This document shows, one piece after another, positions 27,778 through 36,306 of a stretch of 64,000 nucleotides of DNA; position 1 is the first letter of the stretch, and each line of letters starts with the position of its first letter. The notes below the pieces were generated by a model, which searched no databases, was not told where the DNA came from, and saw only the letters and a list, made by a program, of their open reading frames with translations. This DNA comes from UBA6627 sp965248675 (GTDB lineage Bacteria > Chloroflexota > Dehalococcoidia > UBA2979). A program made the position numbers and the translations under genes. The stretch is taken from assembly GCA_965248675.1 (NCBI GenBank), contig CBDFJZ010000008.1:372001-436000 (forward strand), given 5' to 3'.

Positions 27778-28416
27778 ATGAACAGCTCGCCCACCGTCGC
27801 CACGATCGTCGCGATCTTCGCCGTCGCCGAAGGCCGGCTGCAGGTGCTCCTGGTGCTCCGCACCGGTGAGCCCGAGGCCGGCACGTGGGCGCTCCCCGGC
27901 GGGCTCTGGGATTGCAACGAGTCGCTGAACGAGTCCGCCACCCGCAAGCTCGTCGAAGAGACCGGCGCCTCCGACGTCTACCTCGAACAGCTCTTCACGA
28001 TCTCCGGCCTCGATGTCAGCCGCGACGCCGTCGCCGTCGCCTACTTCGCGCTCGTCGAGGCCGGCACTGTCCGCCTTCGAGAGGAAGAGGCATGGCGCCC
28101 CGCCTGGTACGCCGTCGGCGAGCTCCCACCACTCGCCTTCGACAATAACCGGGTGATCGAGCAGGCCGTCGACCGCATCCGCGCCAAGCTCGACTACACG
28201 AACATCGCGTACGGCCTCATGCCCGCCGAGTTCACCGTCCGCGAGCTCCAGAACACGTACGAGGCGATCCTCGCCGAGCCGCTCGATCGCCGAAACTTCC
28301 GCAAACGCATGATCTCGACGGAGCTGATCGAGCCGACTGGCGAGGTGCGCCGCGAAGGCGCTCACCGTCCCGCGCAGCTCTACCGATTCACCTCGCGTGA
28401 GCCGGTCTTCCTGTGA
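27778..28416 (+). CDS. nrtR: NrtR-type Nudix-related transcriptional regulator
   Basis: 212 residues: a Nudix domain (about 1-145) fused to a C-terminal winged helix (about 150-212: AEFTVRELQNTYEAIL, DRRNFRKRMIS, RPAQLYRF). This is the NrtR architecture, the repressor of NAD biosynthesis genes that senses ADP-ribose. The Nudix box at 41-63 is degenerate (Arg-Lys where Arg-Glu is expected), as in many non-catalytic NrtR proteins. It stands two genes upstream of a palindromic operator in front of nadA. The stop overlaps the next start (GTGA 28413-28416). A GTG at 27754 is an alternative start. Confidence 0.88.
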   Translation: MNSSPTVATIVAIFAVAEGRLQVLLVLRTGEPEAGTWALPGGLWDCNESLNESATRKLVEETGASDVYLEQLFTISGLDVSRDAVAVAYFALVEAGTVRLREEEAWRPAWYAVGELPPLAFDNNRVIEQAVDRIRAKLDYTNIAYGLMPAEFTVRELQNTYEAILAEPLDRRNFRKRMISTELIEPTGEVRREGAHRPAQLYRFTSREPVFL

Positions 28417-28871
28417 GCGACGATCCCCCTGTCGGAGACCTCTCTGAAGAGTTGCGCCTGATCCGGAAAGCGACCGCTGTTGTCACTCGCGGTGCCGGCG
28501 CTGCTCGCGAGGTGCTCGTCTTCGCCCACCCGCGCACCGGCCTCCAACTCCCCGCCGGCACAGTCGAGGAAGGCGAGAGCTTCGAGGACGCCGCCGTCCG
28601 CGAACTTGCCGAGGAGACCGGCCTCACCCAAGTCAGCCTGCGCCGTGAGCTCGGCGCGCTGGACGAGGTGTCGCCAGCCGGGAACCGCTTCGACCGGCAC
28701 GTCTTCCATCTGGAGCCCGCCCAGCCCGTCGAAGACCGCTGGGACGGCATTTGCGACTGTGGGGACGAGATCACGCTCTTCTGGATTTCATTCGATACGG
28801 GCCACCTGGATCGTCGCCAGCAACCGTGGCTCGACCTTGCTCGCACCGCGCTCGCCGAGCCCGCCTCGTGA
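28413..28871 (+). CDS. Nudix hydrolase
   Basis: 152 residues with a complete Nudix box: Gly-x5-Glu-x7-Arg-Glu-x2-Glu-Glu-x-Gly, visible as GTVEEGESFEDAAVRELAEE. It hydrolyses a nucleoside diphosphate linked to another moiety. GTG start and stop both overlap neighbours (GTGA at 28413 and 28868), so NrtR, this enzyme and the LLM protein form one translational unit. Given the NAD context, an ADP-ribose or NAD-derived substrate is a reasonable guess only. Confidence 0.85.
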   Translation: MSDDPPVGDLSEELRLIRKATAVVTRGAGAAREVLVFAHPRTGLQLPAGTVEEGESFEDAAVRELAEETGLTQVSLRRELGALDEVSPAGNRFDRHVFHLEPAQPVEDRWDGICDCGDEITLFWISFDTGHLDRRQQPWLDLARTALAEPAS

Positions 28872-29782
28872 CGGTGACGTTCGGCGTGCTCCCCGGCGGC
28901 AGCACACCGGAGGAGTTTCTGGCCGGCGCGCAGACCGCCGAGGCGCTTGGCTTCGACTCCGTCTGGGTTGGCGACCACGTGCTGTGGCACGTCTTCTGGC
29001 CCGAGCCGCTCACCATGCTCGGCGCCGCCTCCGCCGTCACCGACCGCGTCGCCCTCGGTAGCGGCGTGCTGCTGGCCGCGCTCCGCAAGCCGGCCGCGCT
29101 CGCGAAGCAGACGGCGACGCTGCAGTGGCTTGCCGGCGGCCGCTTCCGCCTCGGCGTCGGCGCCGGCGGCGAGTTCGCCACCGAGTTCGAGGCCTCCGGC
29201 GTCCCGCTCGACCAGCGCGGCCCCTACTTGGATCAAACGCTCGAGGCGATCCGCGCGCTCTGGACCGGCGCCCCGGTGACCCTCGACAACGACGTGGTAC
29301 AGCTCGACGGCGCGGTCCTCGACATGGTGCCCGACCCGCCGATCCCGATCTGGGTCGGCGGTCGCTCGGCCGCGGGCCAGCGCCGCGCCGCCCAGTACGG
29401 CGAAGCCTGGATGCCCTTCGTCATCACCCCCGAGCGCTTCGCCGAGGGCTGGGCCACGGTCCGAGGCCGCGCCGAGTCCTTCGACCGCGATCCCAACGCG
29501 ATCACGCCGGCGCTCCAGCTCTGGGGCATGTTCGACGACGATCTCCCGACCGCCCTCGAAACGATCGCCGCGCGCATCGAGCAGACCTACCAGGTGCCGT
29601 TCGACCGTTTCGAGCGCTACACCGTCTACGGCGACGCCTCTATGTGGACGGAGCGCCTCGGCGAGTTCGTCGACGCGGGCGTGCGACACGTCAATATCGT
29701 GTTCGCGGGCGGGGATCGGCTCTCGCAGCTCGCGCGGATCGCCGCCGAGGTCGTGCCGGCGGTGCAGGCACGAGCAGAGTAG
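28868..29782 (+). CDS. LLM-class flavin/F420-dependent oxidoreductase
   Basis: 304 residues of the luciferase-like monooxygenase superfamily, a TIM barrel that uses FMN or F420. Seen: GFDSVWVGDHV, LGSGVLLAALRKPAALAKQTATL, RFRLGVGAGGE (phosphate-binding motif of the family) and PIPIWVGGRS. These traits are common in F420-using actinobacterial and Chloroflexota enzymes. The GTG start overlaps the Nudix stop. It is the last gene before the nadA promoter. Confidence 0.86.
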   Translation: MTVTFGVLPGGSTPEEFLAGAQTAEALGFDSVWVGDHVLWHVFWPEPLTMLGAASAVTDRVALGSGVLLAALRKPAALAKQTATLQWLAGGRFRLGVGAGGEFATEFEASGVPLDQRGPYLDQTLEAIRALWTGAPVTLDNDVVQLDGAVLDMVPDPPIPIWVGGRSAAGQRRAAQYGEAWMPFVITPERFAEGWATVRGRAESFDRDPNAITPALQLWGMFDDDLPTALETIAARIEQTYQVPFDRFERYTVYGDASMWTERLGEFVDAGVRHVNIVFAGGDRLSQLARIAAEVVPAVQARAE

Positions 29783-29811
29783 ACCGCCCCGAATGGCGGC
29801 GTTAACACTCA

Positions 29812-29840
29812 TTGACGCGCGTTCCGACTTAGCGTAAAGT
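29812..29840 (+). promoter_or_regulatory. Promoter of nadA (-35 TTGACG, -10 TAAAGT)
   Basis: TTGACG at 29812-29817 and TAAAGT at 29835-29840 are separated by 17 bases, the optimal spacing for a housekeeping sigma factor. A start near 29847 would fall inside the following palindrome, so a protein bound there would block transcription. The nadA start codon is about 110 bp further. Confidence 0.72.
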
Positions 29841-29842
29841 GC

Positions 29843-29881
29843 ACACAAAGCATACTTTGTGTACTGGGTACACAAAGTATG
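29843..29881. promoter_or_regulatory. Three-half-site palindromic operator, candidate NrtR site
   Basis: Bases 29851-29864 and 29868-29881 are perfect reverse complements (14 bp each) around TGG; the arms read CATACTTTGTGTAC and its complement. A third half-site ACACAAAG at 29843-29850 pairs with CTTTGTGT at 29855-29862, making a second, overlapping dyad. I found no other copy in the window. Placement just after the -10 box is that of a repressor site. Confidence 0.75.
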
Positions 29882-29959
29882 GACGGCTCCAACTGCAGCG
29901 CTCGAGGGCAAACCCACTCCGAGGCGCGGCGGAGACCACCCCGACGGATCGGACCCCGC

Positions 29960-31210
29960 ATGACCGCCGACACCACCACCTCGAAGCAGCGCGCGAACCC
30001 CTACGTGGAGGTCGACAAGATCCTCGCGGAGTTCACGACGCCACAGCTGCAGTGCGAGACCGATACCGGCATCGACACGATCCCGCTGGCCGACGAGGTC
30101 TCGTTTGGCTCCTGGCAGCCGGAGATTCCCGAGGAGTACTGGAGCCTCGGGTCGGACGAGCTGGTAAGCCGCATCCGCGCCAGCCGCGAACGCCTCGGCG
30201 ACCAGGTGGTCGTCCTCGGCCACCACTATCAGCGTGAAGACATCGTCCAGTTCGCGGATGAGCGCGGCGACTCGTTCGCGCTCGCGCAGTACGCCGCCGA
30301 GCACGGCGAGTCGCCGTACATCATCTTCTGTGGCGTCCACTTCATGGCCGAGGCAGCGGACATCCTCGCCGCCCCTCACCAGCAGGTGATCCTCCCGAAC
30401 ATGGAGGCCGGCTGCTCGATGGCCGACATGGCCGCCGCCCCCGACGTCTACTCCGCGTGGCGTGAGCTCGAGGACTTCTTCGGCAGCACCGAGGACGTCA
30501 TCCCGGTCACCTACATGAACTCGGCCGCCTCGCTGAAGGCGTTCTGTGGCGAGAACGGCGGCGTGGTCTGCACCTCTTCGAACGCCGTGAAGGTCCTCGA
30601 GTGGGCGTTCGAGCAGGGCAAGCGGGTCTTCTTCTTCCCGGATCAGCACCTCGGCCGCAACACCGGCCACGCGATGGACATTCCGCTGGACGAGATGGTG
30701 CTCTGGAACTGGCGCCGGCCCGCCGGAAACCTCGGCGGACTCGAGGACGAGGCGCTCGAGAACTCGCGGATCATCCTCTGGCAGGGTCACTGCTCCGTGC
30801 ACCAGCGGTTCTCGCTGACGCAGATCGAGCGCGCCCGCGAGCACCTCCCCGAGGTGCAGATCGTTGTCCACCCCGAGTGTCGCTACGAGGTCGTTCAGGC
30901 CGCCGACGCCAACGGCTCCACTGCCTACATCGCGAAGTACGTCGCGGCGGCCGCGCCCGGATCGGTGATCGGCATCGGCACCGAGATCAACCTCGTTTCG
31001 AGGCTGGCGAAGGAGAACCCGGACAAGACGATCTTCTGCCTGGACCCGGTGGTCTGCCCTTGCAGCACGATGTACCGCGTCCATCCCGCCTACCTCGCCT
31101 GGATCATGGAGTCGTTGGAGCGCGGCGAGGTGGTCAACCGCATCCAGGTCCCCGACGAGACGAAGGCGAACGCGAAGATCGCCCTCGAGCGGATGCTCGC
31201 GCTCAAGTAG
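29960..31210 (+). CDS. nadA: Quinolinate synthase A
   Basis: 416 residues from ATG 29960. It condenses iminoaspartate with dihydroxyacetone phosphate to quinolinate in de novo NAD synthesis, using a [4Fe-4S] cluster. Conserved features: VVLGHHYQREDIVQFAD, FCGVHFMAEAADIL (cluster Cys), NMEAGCSMADM (Cys), VHPECRYEVV (Cys), and a final FCLDPVVCPCSTMYR. The roughly 415-residue form with the PCSTMYR tail is longer than E. coli NadA. It carries its own strong promoter with the putative NrtR operator. nadB and nadC lie about 1.2 kb downstream, separated by two genes. Confidence 0.93.
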   Translation: MTADTTTSKQRANPYVEVDKILAEFTTPQLQCETDTGIDTIPLADEVSFGSWQPEIPEEYWSLGSDELVSRIRASRERLGDQVVVLGHHYQREDIVQFADERGDSFALAQYAAEHGESPYIIFCGVHFMAEAADILAAPHQQVILPNMEAGCSMADMAAAPDVYSAWRELEDFFGSTEDVIPVTYMNSAASLKAFCGENGGVVCTSSNAVKVLEWAFEQGKRVFFFPDQHLGRNTGHAMDIPLDEMVLWNWRRPAGNLGGLEDEALENSRIILWQGHCSVHQRFSLTQIERAREHLPEVQIVVHPECRYEVVQAADANGSTAYIAKYVAAAAPGSVIGIGTEINLVSRLAKENPDKTIFCLDPVVCPCSTMYRVHPAYLAWIMESLERGEVVNRIQVPDETKANAKIALERMLALK

Positions 31211-31227
31211 CGCGGACGGCGCGGGCG

Positions 31228-31677
31228 ATGACGAGCGAGGCCACGTTCCGCTTCGAGGCGCGTCACGCGCTGCGCCACACCGACAGCTTCGGCGGCACGC
31301 CGTTCGTCCACGGCGGCGTGCTGCTCGCCCTCACCGAGGTCGCCCTCGACGCCTACGACCAGGAGATCGGCATCCCCTCGCACCGCGACGTGCTACGGAT
31401 GCAGAGCCACAGCCAGGTCCGCTACCGCGCGCCGCTGCGCTGGGACGACGCCGCAATCATCCGCCTCCGTTGCACCGAGCTGCGCCCCGGCCGGCTCGTC
31501 TTCGAGGCGCGCGTCGACGCCGCCTCGGACGGTCGCACGATCGCCGAGTTCACACACCGCTACGCCTACGTGAACGCCGCGAGCGGCCGCCCGGAGACGC
31601 CCGACGACTGGCCGCAGATCGTCGACGCCATCCGTGCGTACGAGGCCGAGGTCCAGATCGAGAACGGCGATGGTTAG
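31228..31677 (+). CDS. Hotdog-fold thioesterase-like protein
   Basis: 149 residues. HTDSFGGTPFVHGGVLLALTEVALDAYDQ has the hotdog helix pattern, followed by strands SHSQVRYRAPLRWDD and FEARVDAASDGRTIAEFTHRYAYV, matching the 4HBT family (thioesterase/4-hydroxybenzoyl-CoA thioesterase type). The active-site Asp position is plausibly in the FGGTPFVHGG turn but cannot be fixed by eye. It starts 18 bp after nadA and is probably co-transcribed. Confidence 0.78.
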   Translation: MTSEATFRFEARHALRHTDSFGGTPFVHGGVLLALTEVALDAYDQEIGIPSHRDVLRMQSHSQVRYRAPLRWDDAAIIRLRCTELRPGRLVFEARVDAASDGRTIAEFTHRYAYVNAASGRPETPDDWPQIVDAIRAYEAEVQIENGDG

Positions 31678-31681
31678 CCGC

Positions 31682-32398
31682 TCACTCGCCGAAGACCAGC
31701 GCCTCGATCGCGTCCCACTCAGACAACGGCAGGACCGTGAAGTGGTAGCGCCGCGAGGCGATCACGACGCGCGATCCATCTTCCAGCAGCGCCCGGAAGA
31801 CCACGCTGCTGGACCCACCGTCGGGGTGGAACCGCACCTCCTGCTGCACCGAGATTACGTCGAGGTCGATCGGCCACGCCGGCTGTGCCGCGCTCGAGGC
31901 CGACCCGGTCGGCGGGCGCGAGTACGGGCCCACGCACATCGGCACGGCCTGTCGCTCACTCGGCACGAGTTCGAGGCCATCGTTTTCGTAGGAAGGGTCG
32001 CCGCCGATCCCAACACTGTGCCCTCGCGGCCGTGGCCACACACGTCGCTCCCCCACCTCCAGCGCTCGGTCCTCGACCGAGCCGCCCACGATTCGGCTCC
32101 GGGCGAGCAACACCCCATCCGGCGTGTGGTTCGCGAAGATCGTCTCCGGAGTCGTGCGCCTGACGAACCGCGTCCAGGTCTCTTGAATCGTCCGCTCCGG
32201 TCTCGGGTTGAACACTCGCTCGAACGGCGGGCGCTCGTAGCTCTTGATCCGCAGCCACATCACGCCGCCTTCGTCGTCGAGCGTCTGCCGCGTCAACACC
32301 TCCGCCTCCCCGCCGCGCCCCGCCACCAGCACCGCGATCAGCGCCGCGGCAACGACGCCGACGATCACGCCACTGAACAGCACCCACGGACGGACCAC
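31682..32398 (-). CDS. Membrane-anchored hypothetical protein
   Basis: 238 residues from GTG 32398, with one N-terminal membrane segment (VLFSGVIVGVVAAALIAVLVAG) and a beta-rich exported domain (VLTRQTLDDEGGVMWLRIK ... VISVQQEVRFHPDGGSSSVVFRALLEDG). The end FTVLPLSEWDAIEALVFGE is distinctive but not recognised. It converges on the thioesterase and diverges from nadB with a 56-bp gap, splitting the nad genes. Confidence 0.6.
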   Translation of the reverse strand: MVRPWVLFSGVIVGVVAAALIAVLVAGRGGEAEVLTRQTLDDEGGVMWLRIKSYERPPFERVFNPRPERTIQETWTRFVRRTTPETIFANHTPDGVLLARSRIVGGSVEDRALEVGERRVWPRPRGHSVGIGGDPSYENDGLELVPSERQAVPMCVGPYSRPPTGSASSAAQPAWPIDLDVISVQQEVRFHPDGGSSSVVFRALLEDGSRVVIASRRYHFTVLPLSEWDAIEALVFGE

Positions 32399-32454
32399 GG
32401 TCGAATCCCAGCTCGCTCCGCTAGGTTAGCCGACCGTCAGACTCGAGGCAGACG

Positions 32455-34005
32455 ATGAGGCGCCGCTACGACCTGCTCGTCGTCGGCTCCGGCATCGCCG
32501 GCCTCTACGCCGCGATCCAGGCGCACGAACGCGGCGCCTCGGTCCTGCTCGTCACCAAAGGCGGCATCGAGGAGGCCAGCACCCGCTATGCGCAGGGCGG
32601 CATCGCCGCCGCCGTGGGCCACGACGACACGCCCGAGGATCACCTGCGCGACACGATCGAGGCCGGTGCCGGGCTCGTCGACGAGGAGGCCGCGCGCATC
32701 CTCGTCGAAGGCGCCGCTGAACGTGTCGCCGACCTGGTCCGCTACGGCGTTCAGTTCGACGCGACCGACGGCGCCGTCGCGCTCACCACCGAAGCCGCGC
32801 ACTCGTCCCCGCGCATCCTCCACGCCCGCGGTGACCAAACCGGCCTCGAGATCGAGCTGTCGCTCTCCGCGCTCGCGCTCCGCGAAGGCGTCACCATTCT
32901 CGAACACACGCTCGCCGACCGCGTCCTCGCCGAGGACGGTCATGCCGCCGGCGTCGAGGTGCTCGACACGGCGAGCGGCGAGCACCGTCGCTACGACGCC
33001 GATCGTGTGGTGCTCGCCACCGGCGGCGCCGGCCAGATGTACCGCGTGACCACCAACCCGCCGGTGTCGACGGGCGACGGCGTCGCCCTCGCGTACGACT
33101 CCGGCGCCGAGGTGATGGACATGGAGTTCACTCAGTTTCACCCGACGGCGCTCCAGCTCGAGGGCGCGCCGGTCTTCCTCATCTCCGAAGCCGTCCGAGG
33201 CGAGGGCGCTCAGCTCTTCAACGCCCGCGGCGAGCGCTTCATGCCGAACTACCACGACGGCGCGGAACTTGCCCCGCGCGACGTGGTCGCCCGCGCCACG
33301 CACCGGGAGATGCGCGAGACCGGCGCCGGCCACGTGCTCCTCGACATCACCGACCGCGACGCGAGCTGGCTAGCCGCGCGCTTCCCGAAGATCTACCGCA
33401 CCTGCCTCGACCATGGCCTCGACATGGCGCAGGAGCGGATCCCGGTCTCGCCCGCCGCCCACTACACGATGGGCGGCGTCCGCACCAACACCTGGGGCGA
33501 GACCACCATCCCCGGGCTCTTCGCCGTCGGCGAGGTCGCCTGCACCGGCGTCCACGGCGCGAACCGCCTCGCCAGCAACTCCCTCCTCGAAACAGTGATC
33601 TTCGCCAACCGCACGGTGCAGCGGCTGTTCGATCCGCCCGATCCCGCGCCGCCATCGCCGCCGCTCAGCGCGGACGCGCGCTGCCTCGCGCCCGCCGAGC
33701 GCGGCGCCGCCCCACCAACGATCGAGGATGTGCAAGAGCTGATGTGGACGGAGGTCAGCATCGTCCGCGACGGCGAGCGGCTCGCCGCCGCGTTGGGCAA
33801 GCTCGACGCCTGGGCGGCCGTACTGCCCGTGCCGGCCGATCGCCCCGGCTACGAGCTCCGAGCGGCGCTCACCTGCGCGCGCCTCGCAGCGGCGGCCGCC
33901 CTCGCGCGAGAGGAGTCTCGGGGCGCCCACTTCCGCCTCGACTACGCCGAACCGCGCGAGGAGTGGCAACGCCACCTCGTCTTCCGCCAGGATCCGTGCG
34001 CATGA
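32455..34005 (+). CDS. nadB: L-aspartate oxidase
   Basis: 516 residues. It oxidises L-aspartate to iminoaspartate with FAD, using O2 or fumarate. The FAD Rossmann motif is YDLLVVGSGIAGLYAA; conserved STRYAQGGIAAAV and EFTQFHPTAL follow, and the active-site loop PAAHYTMGGVRTN matches the succinate-dehydrogenase flavoprotein fold with the Arg/His set of NadB. GAGG at 32444 supports ATG 32455. The stop overlaps nadC (ATGA). No copy of the upstream NrtR-type palindrome is visible before nadB. Confidence 0.92.
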   Translation: MRRRYDLLVVGSGIAGLYAAIQAHERGASVLLVTKGGIEEASTRYAQGGIAAAVGHDDTPEDHLRDTIEAGAGLVDEEAARILVEGAAERVADLVRYGVQFDATDGAVALTTEAAHSSPRILHARGDQTGLEIELSLSALALREGVTILEHTLADRVLAEDGHAAGVEVLDTASGEHRRYDADRVVLATGGAGQMYRVTTNPPVSTGDGVALAYDSGAEVMDMEFTQFHPTALQLEGAPVFLISEAVRGEGAQLFNARGERFMPNYHDGAELAPRDVVARATHREMRETGAGHVLLDITDRDASWLAARFPKIYRTCLDHGLDMAQERIPVSPAAHYTMGGVRTNTWGETTIPGLFAVGEVACTGVHGANRLASNSLLETVIFANRTVQRLFDPPDPAPPSPPLSADARCLAPAERGAAPPTIEDVQELMWTEVSIVRDGERLAAALGKLDAWAAVLPVPADRPGYELRAALTCARLAAAAALAREESRGAHFRLDYAEPREEWQRHLVFRQDPCA

Positions 34006-34871
34006 GCGCCGAGCTCAACCACCCCGACCACGAGACGATCCGCTCCGCGGTCGCCGCCGCCCTCTCCGAGGACCGCGCCTCGTTCGACGTCACCACGCGA
34101 TCCACCGTCCCGCCCGAGCAGCAGGGCCGAGGCGAGTTCATCTTCCGCGAGCCGGGCGTTGTCTGCGGCCTCATGATCGCGCGCGAGACCTTCGTCCAGC
34201 TCGCTCCCGAGCTGCGCCTCGAAGCGGCCTACGCCGACGGCTCGTCCGTCGAAGCGGACACGCCGGTCGCGACGATCAGCGGTCCGCTCGCGCCGATGCT
34301 CTCCGCGGAACGCGTCGCCCTCAACTTCATGCAGCGCCTCTCCGGCATCGCCTCGGTCACCCGCGGTTACGTCGAGGAAGCGGCACGCGGCGGCGGCGCC
34401 CGCGTCGTCGACACCCGCAAAACCACGCCGGGACTCCGTGCCCTCGAGCGTTACGCCGTCCGCTGCGGCGGCGCCCAGAACCACCGCGACAACCTCCAGG
34501 ATGGCGTCCTGATCAAGGACAACCACCTCGCCGCGGCCGCCGCTCGCGGCGTTGATATCGCGACGGTGATTCGCGGCGCGCGAGACGCCGCCGCGCACAC
34601 GCTCCGCATCGAGGTGGAAGTCGACACCGCCGAGCAGGCTGCGGAAGCCGTCGCCGCCCGCGCGGACATCGTGCTCCTCGACAACATGGATCCGGAGACG
34701 ATGCGGCCAATCATCGAGGCCGCGCCGGCAACCACGTTCGAGGCCAGCGGTGGGATCACCCTCGACGGAATCCGCGCCGTCGCCGCCACCGGCGTGCAAC
34801 TGATCTCCGTCGGTGCGTTGACGCATTCCGCGCCGGCGCTCGATATCTCCTTGGACGTCAAACCGGTGTGA
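34002..34871 (+). CDS. nadC: Nicotinate-nucleotide pyrophosphorylase (carboxylating)
   Basis: 289 residues. It turns quinolinate and PRPP into nicotinate mononucleotide and CO2. Conserved: EDRASFDVTT near the N-terminus, LNFMQRLSGIAS, VDTRKTTPGLRALERYAVRCGG, NHRDNL-x-D-x-VLIKDNH, and the closing EASGGITLDGI with VDFISVGALTHSA. It overlaps nadB by four bases. With nadA and nadB it completes the route from aspartate to NaMN. Confidence 0.93.
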   Translation: MSAELNHPDHETIRSAVAAALSEDRASFDVTTRSTVPPEQQGRGEFIFREPGVVCGLMIARETFVQLAPELRLEAAYADGSSVEADTPVATISGPLAPMLSAERVALNFMQRLSGIASVTRGYVEEAARGGGARVVDTRKTTPGLRALERYAVRCGGAQNHRDNLQDGVLIKDNHLAAAAARGVDIATVIRGARDAAAHTLRIEVEVDTAEQAAEAVAARADIVLLDNMDPETMRPIIEAAPATTFEASGGITLDGIRAVAATGVQLISVGALTHSAPALDISLDVKPV

Positions 34872-34884
34872 TTTGTCGCACCGC

Positions 34885-36063
34885 CTACTGCACCGCCGAC
34901 AAGAGGTCACGCATACCCGACTCGCCGTTCGACGGCCACAGCTGGACGACCACCGCCCCAACCCCGGTAACGCTGCGGAATGGCTCCGCGACAAGGCCGA
35001 CCTCGATGATCGAACCATCACGCTGCACCAGCGGCTCAGAGGAGAGTTCACATGACTCGCTCGTCCAGATTGCGGCCAGCCATTCCCCACGACGTTCGGC
35101 GGAACCAGGCGGAGAGAGGACCTCGGTAGCGGGCAGGCTCTCCAACTCGGCAACGCTGTACCCCGTCAGCCGCGCCGCAGCTTCGTTCGCAAGGAGCACC
35201 CGTCCGCCGTCGCCGATCACCAGCGTCGGCAGCCGGGACGCGCGCAACGCCGCGTCGGCGGCATCCAGCAGCCCTCGTGTTGCAGTCGCAGCATCAGCGT
35301 ATTCCGGTTGATCGCCATCCCACGGCAGCAATTCCGCGACCGCGCCGACAGTCCGTCCATCGATCTTCACCGGTCGCGCCGACACGTCCAGCTTCGTAAT
35401 CGTCCCGTCTCGCAACTTGAGCGGCAGCGCCGCGAATAGCCCTTCCTCCCCGGTGAGGACTCGCTCAAATCGCTGCAGGCGCCGGGACCGCAACGCCGCC
35501 GGGGTCAGGTCCCAGACCGACAACTGCTCCAACTCGCCAACGCCGTATCTCAACAGAGCAGCAGCCGCTTTGTTGGCCACCACGATCTTTGCTTGCGGGT
35601 CCAGAAGCATCGTCGGCATGAACAGCCCCCGGATCGCCGCCTCCATGGCGCTCCGATCCCGCAAGGCTTCGGGTGAATCGAAGAGATCATGCCGCCCGAT
35701 CGAGTAGCCGACCCCGCGGACGACCTCGATCGGATCGTCGGCCTTGGCGGACCGCAGCGCGGCACGAAGGCGGTACATCGCCGTTTGCAGGAAACGGCGA
35801 TCCTCCACGACCTCGTGCTTCCAGATCGCCTTGATCAGCTCGCCGTTGGGGATCACCCGCCCCTGGTGCTCGACGAGGTAGGCGAGCAGGTCGAACGATT
35901 GCCTGGTCAGCTCGATCTCCCGCCCACCGCTGTACGCTCGCCGAGTCGCCAGCTCGACGCGAAGCGCACCGGGGCCATGTAAGACTTGGCTCGGCTGAGC
36001 GTGAGGAACCATTCCGTCGCTCGACATCAAATTCGACACTATTGCTCGCTGCCGGTCTCCCAC
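34885..36063 (-). CDS. OmpR-type winged-helix regulator with two PAS domains
   Basis: 392 residues. The N-terminal 120 residues are a DNA-binding OmpR/PhoB wing (ELTRQSFDLLAYLVEHQGRVIPNGELIKAIW, RRFLQTAMYRLRAALR, VVRGVGYSI); two PAS-like domains follow (FMPTMLLDPQAKIVVANKAAAALLRYG and LPTLVIGDGGRVLLANEAAARLTGY). There is no receiver domain, so the signal is sensed within the same protein, as in single-component regulators. The start may be GTG 36063 or ATG 36027. A set of 11-bp direct repeats lies 35 bp upstream at 36098. Confidence 0.78.
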   Translation of the reverse strand: MGDRQRAIVSNLMSSDGMVPHAQPSQVLHGPGALRVELATRRAYSGGREIELTRQSFDLLAYLVEHQGRVIPNGELIKAIWKHEVVEDRRFLQTAMYRLRAALRSAKADDPIEVVRGVGYSIGRHDLFDSPEALRDRSAMEAAIRGLFMPTMLLDPQAKIVVANKAAAALLRYGVGELEQLSVWDLTPAALRSRRLQRFERVLTGEEGLFAALPLKLRDGTITKLDVSARPVKIDGRTVGAVAELLPWDGDQPEYADAATATRGLLDAADAALRASRLPTLVIGDGGRVLLANEAAARLTGYSVAELESLPATEVLSPPGSAERRGEWLAAIWTSESCELSSEPLVQRDGSIIEVGLVAEPFRSVTGVGAVVVQLWPSNGESGMRDLLSAVQ

Positions 36064-36097
36064 GGCCTTACGTGGCGGCGAACGAACCAGTGATCGT

Positions 36098-36125
36098 CCT
36101 GTGGCGGGATTGTGACGATCCTGTG
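36098..36125. promoter_or_regulatory. Three 6-bp direct repeats at 11-bp spacing
   Basis: CCTGTG (36098), ATTGTG (36109) and CCTGTG (36120) follow one another with exact 11-bp periodicity; a weaker TTGTC follows near 36131. OmpR/PhoB-type wings bind direct repeats with this spacing. They lie between the regulator gene and the divergent kinase gene, so autoregulation is a simple hypothesis. Confidence 0.45.
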
Positions 36126-36306
36126 CCCTCTTGTCATCTCGACCAGCGCGACCGAGGCCCGAGATCTTCAGGTCGTTGCGTGGGGAGCCGGAGACCGCCC
36201 TTCACCTGAAGGCGGACGCGAGACCGGCGGGCGTACGACCAAGCCGCGTGTAGAGTCGCTCGGGTGCCCGCGGTCCCGAGGCCGCGCAACCGATCGTGGA
36301 GATCGC

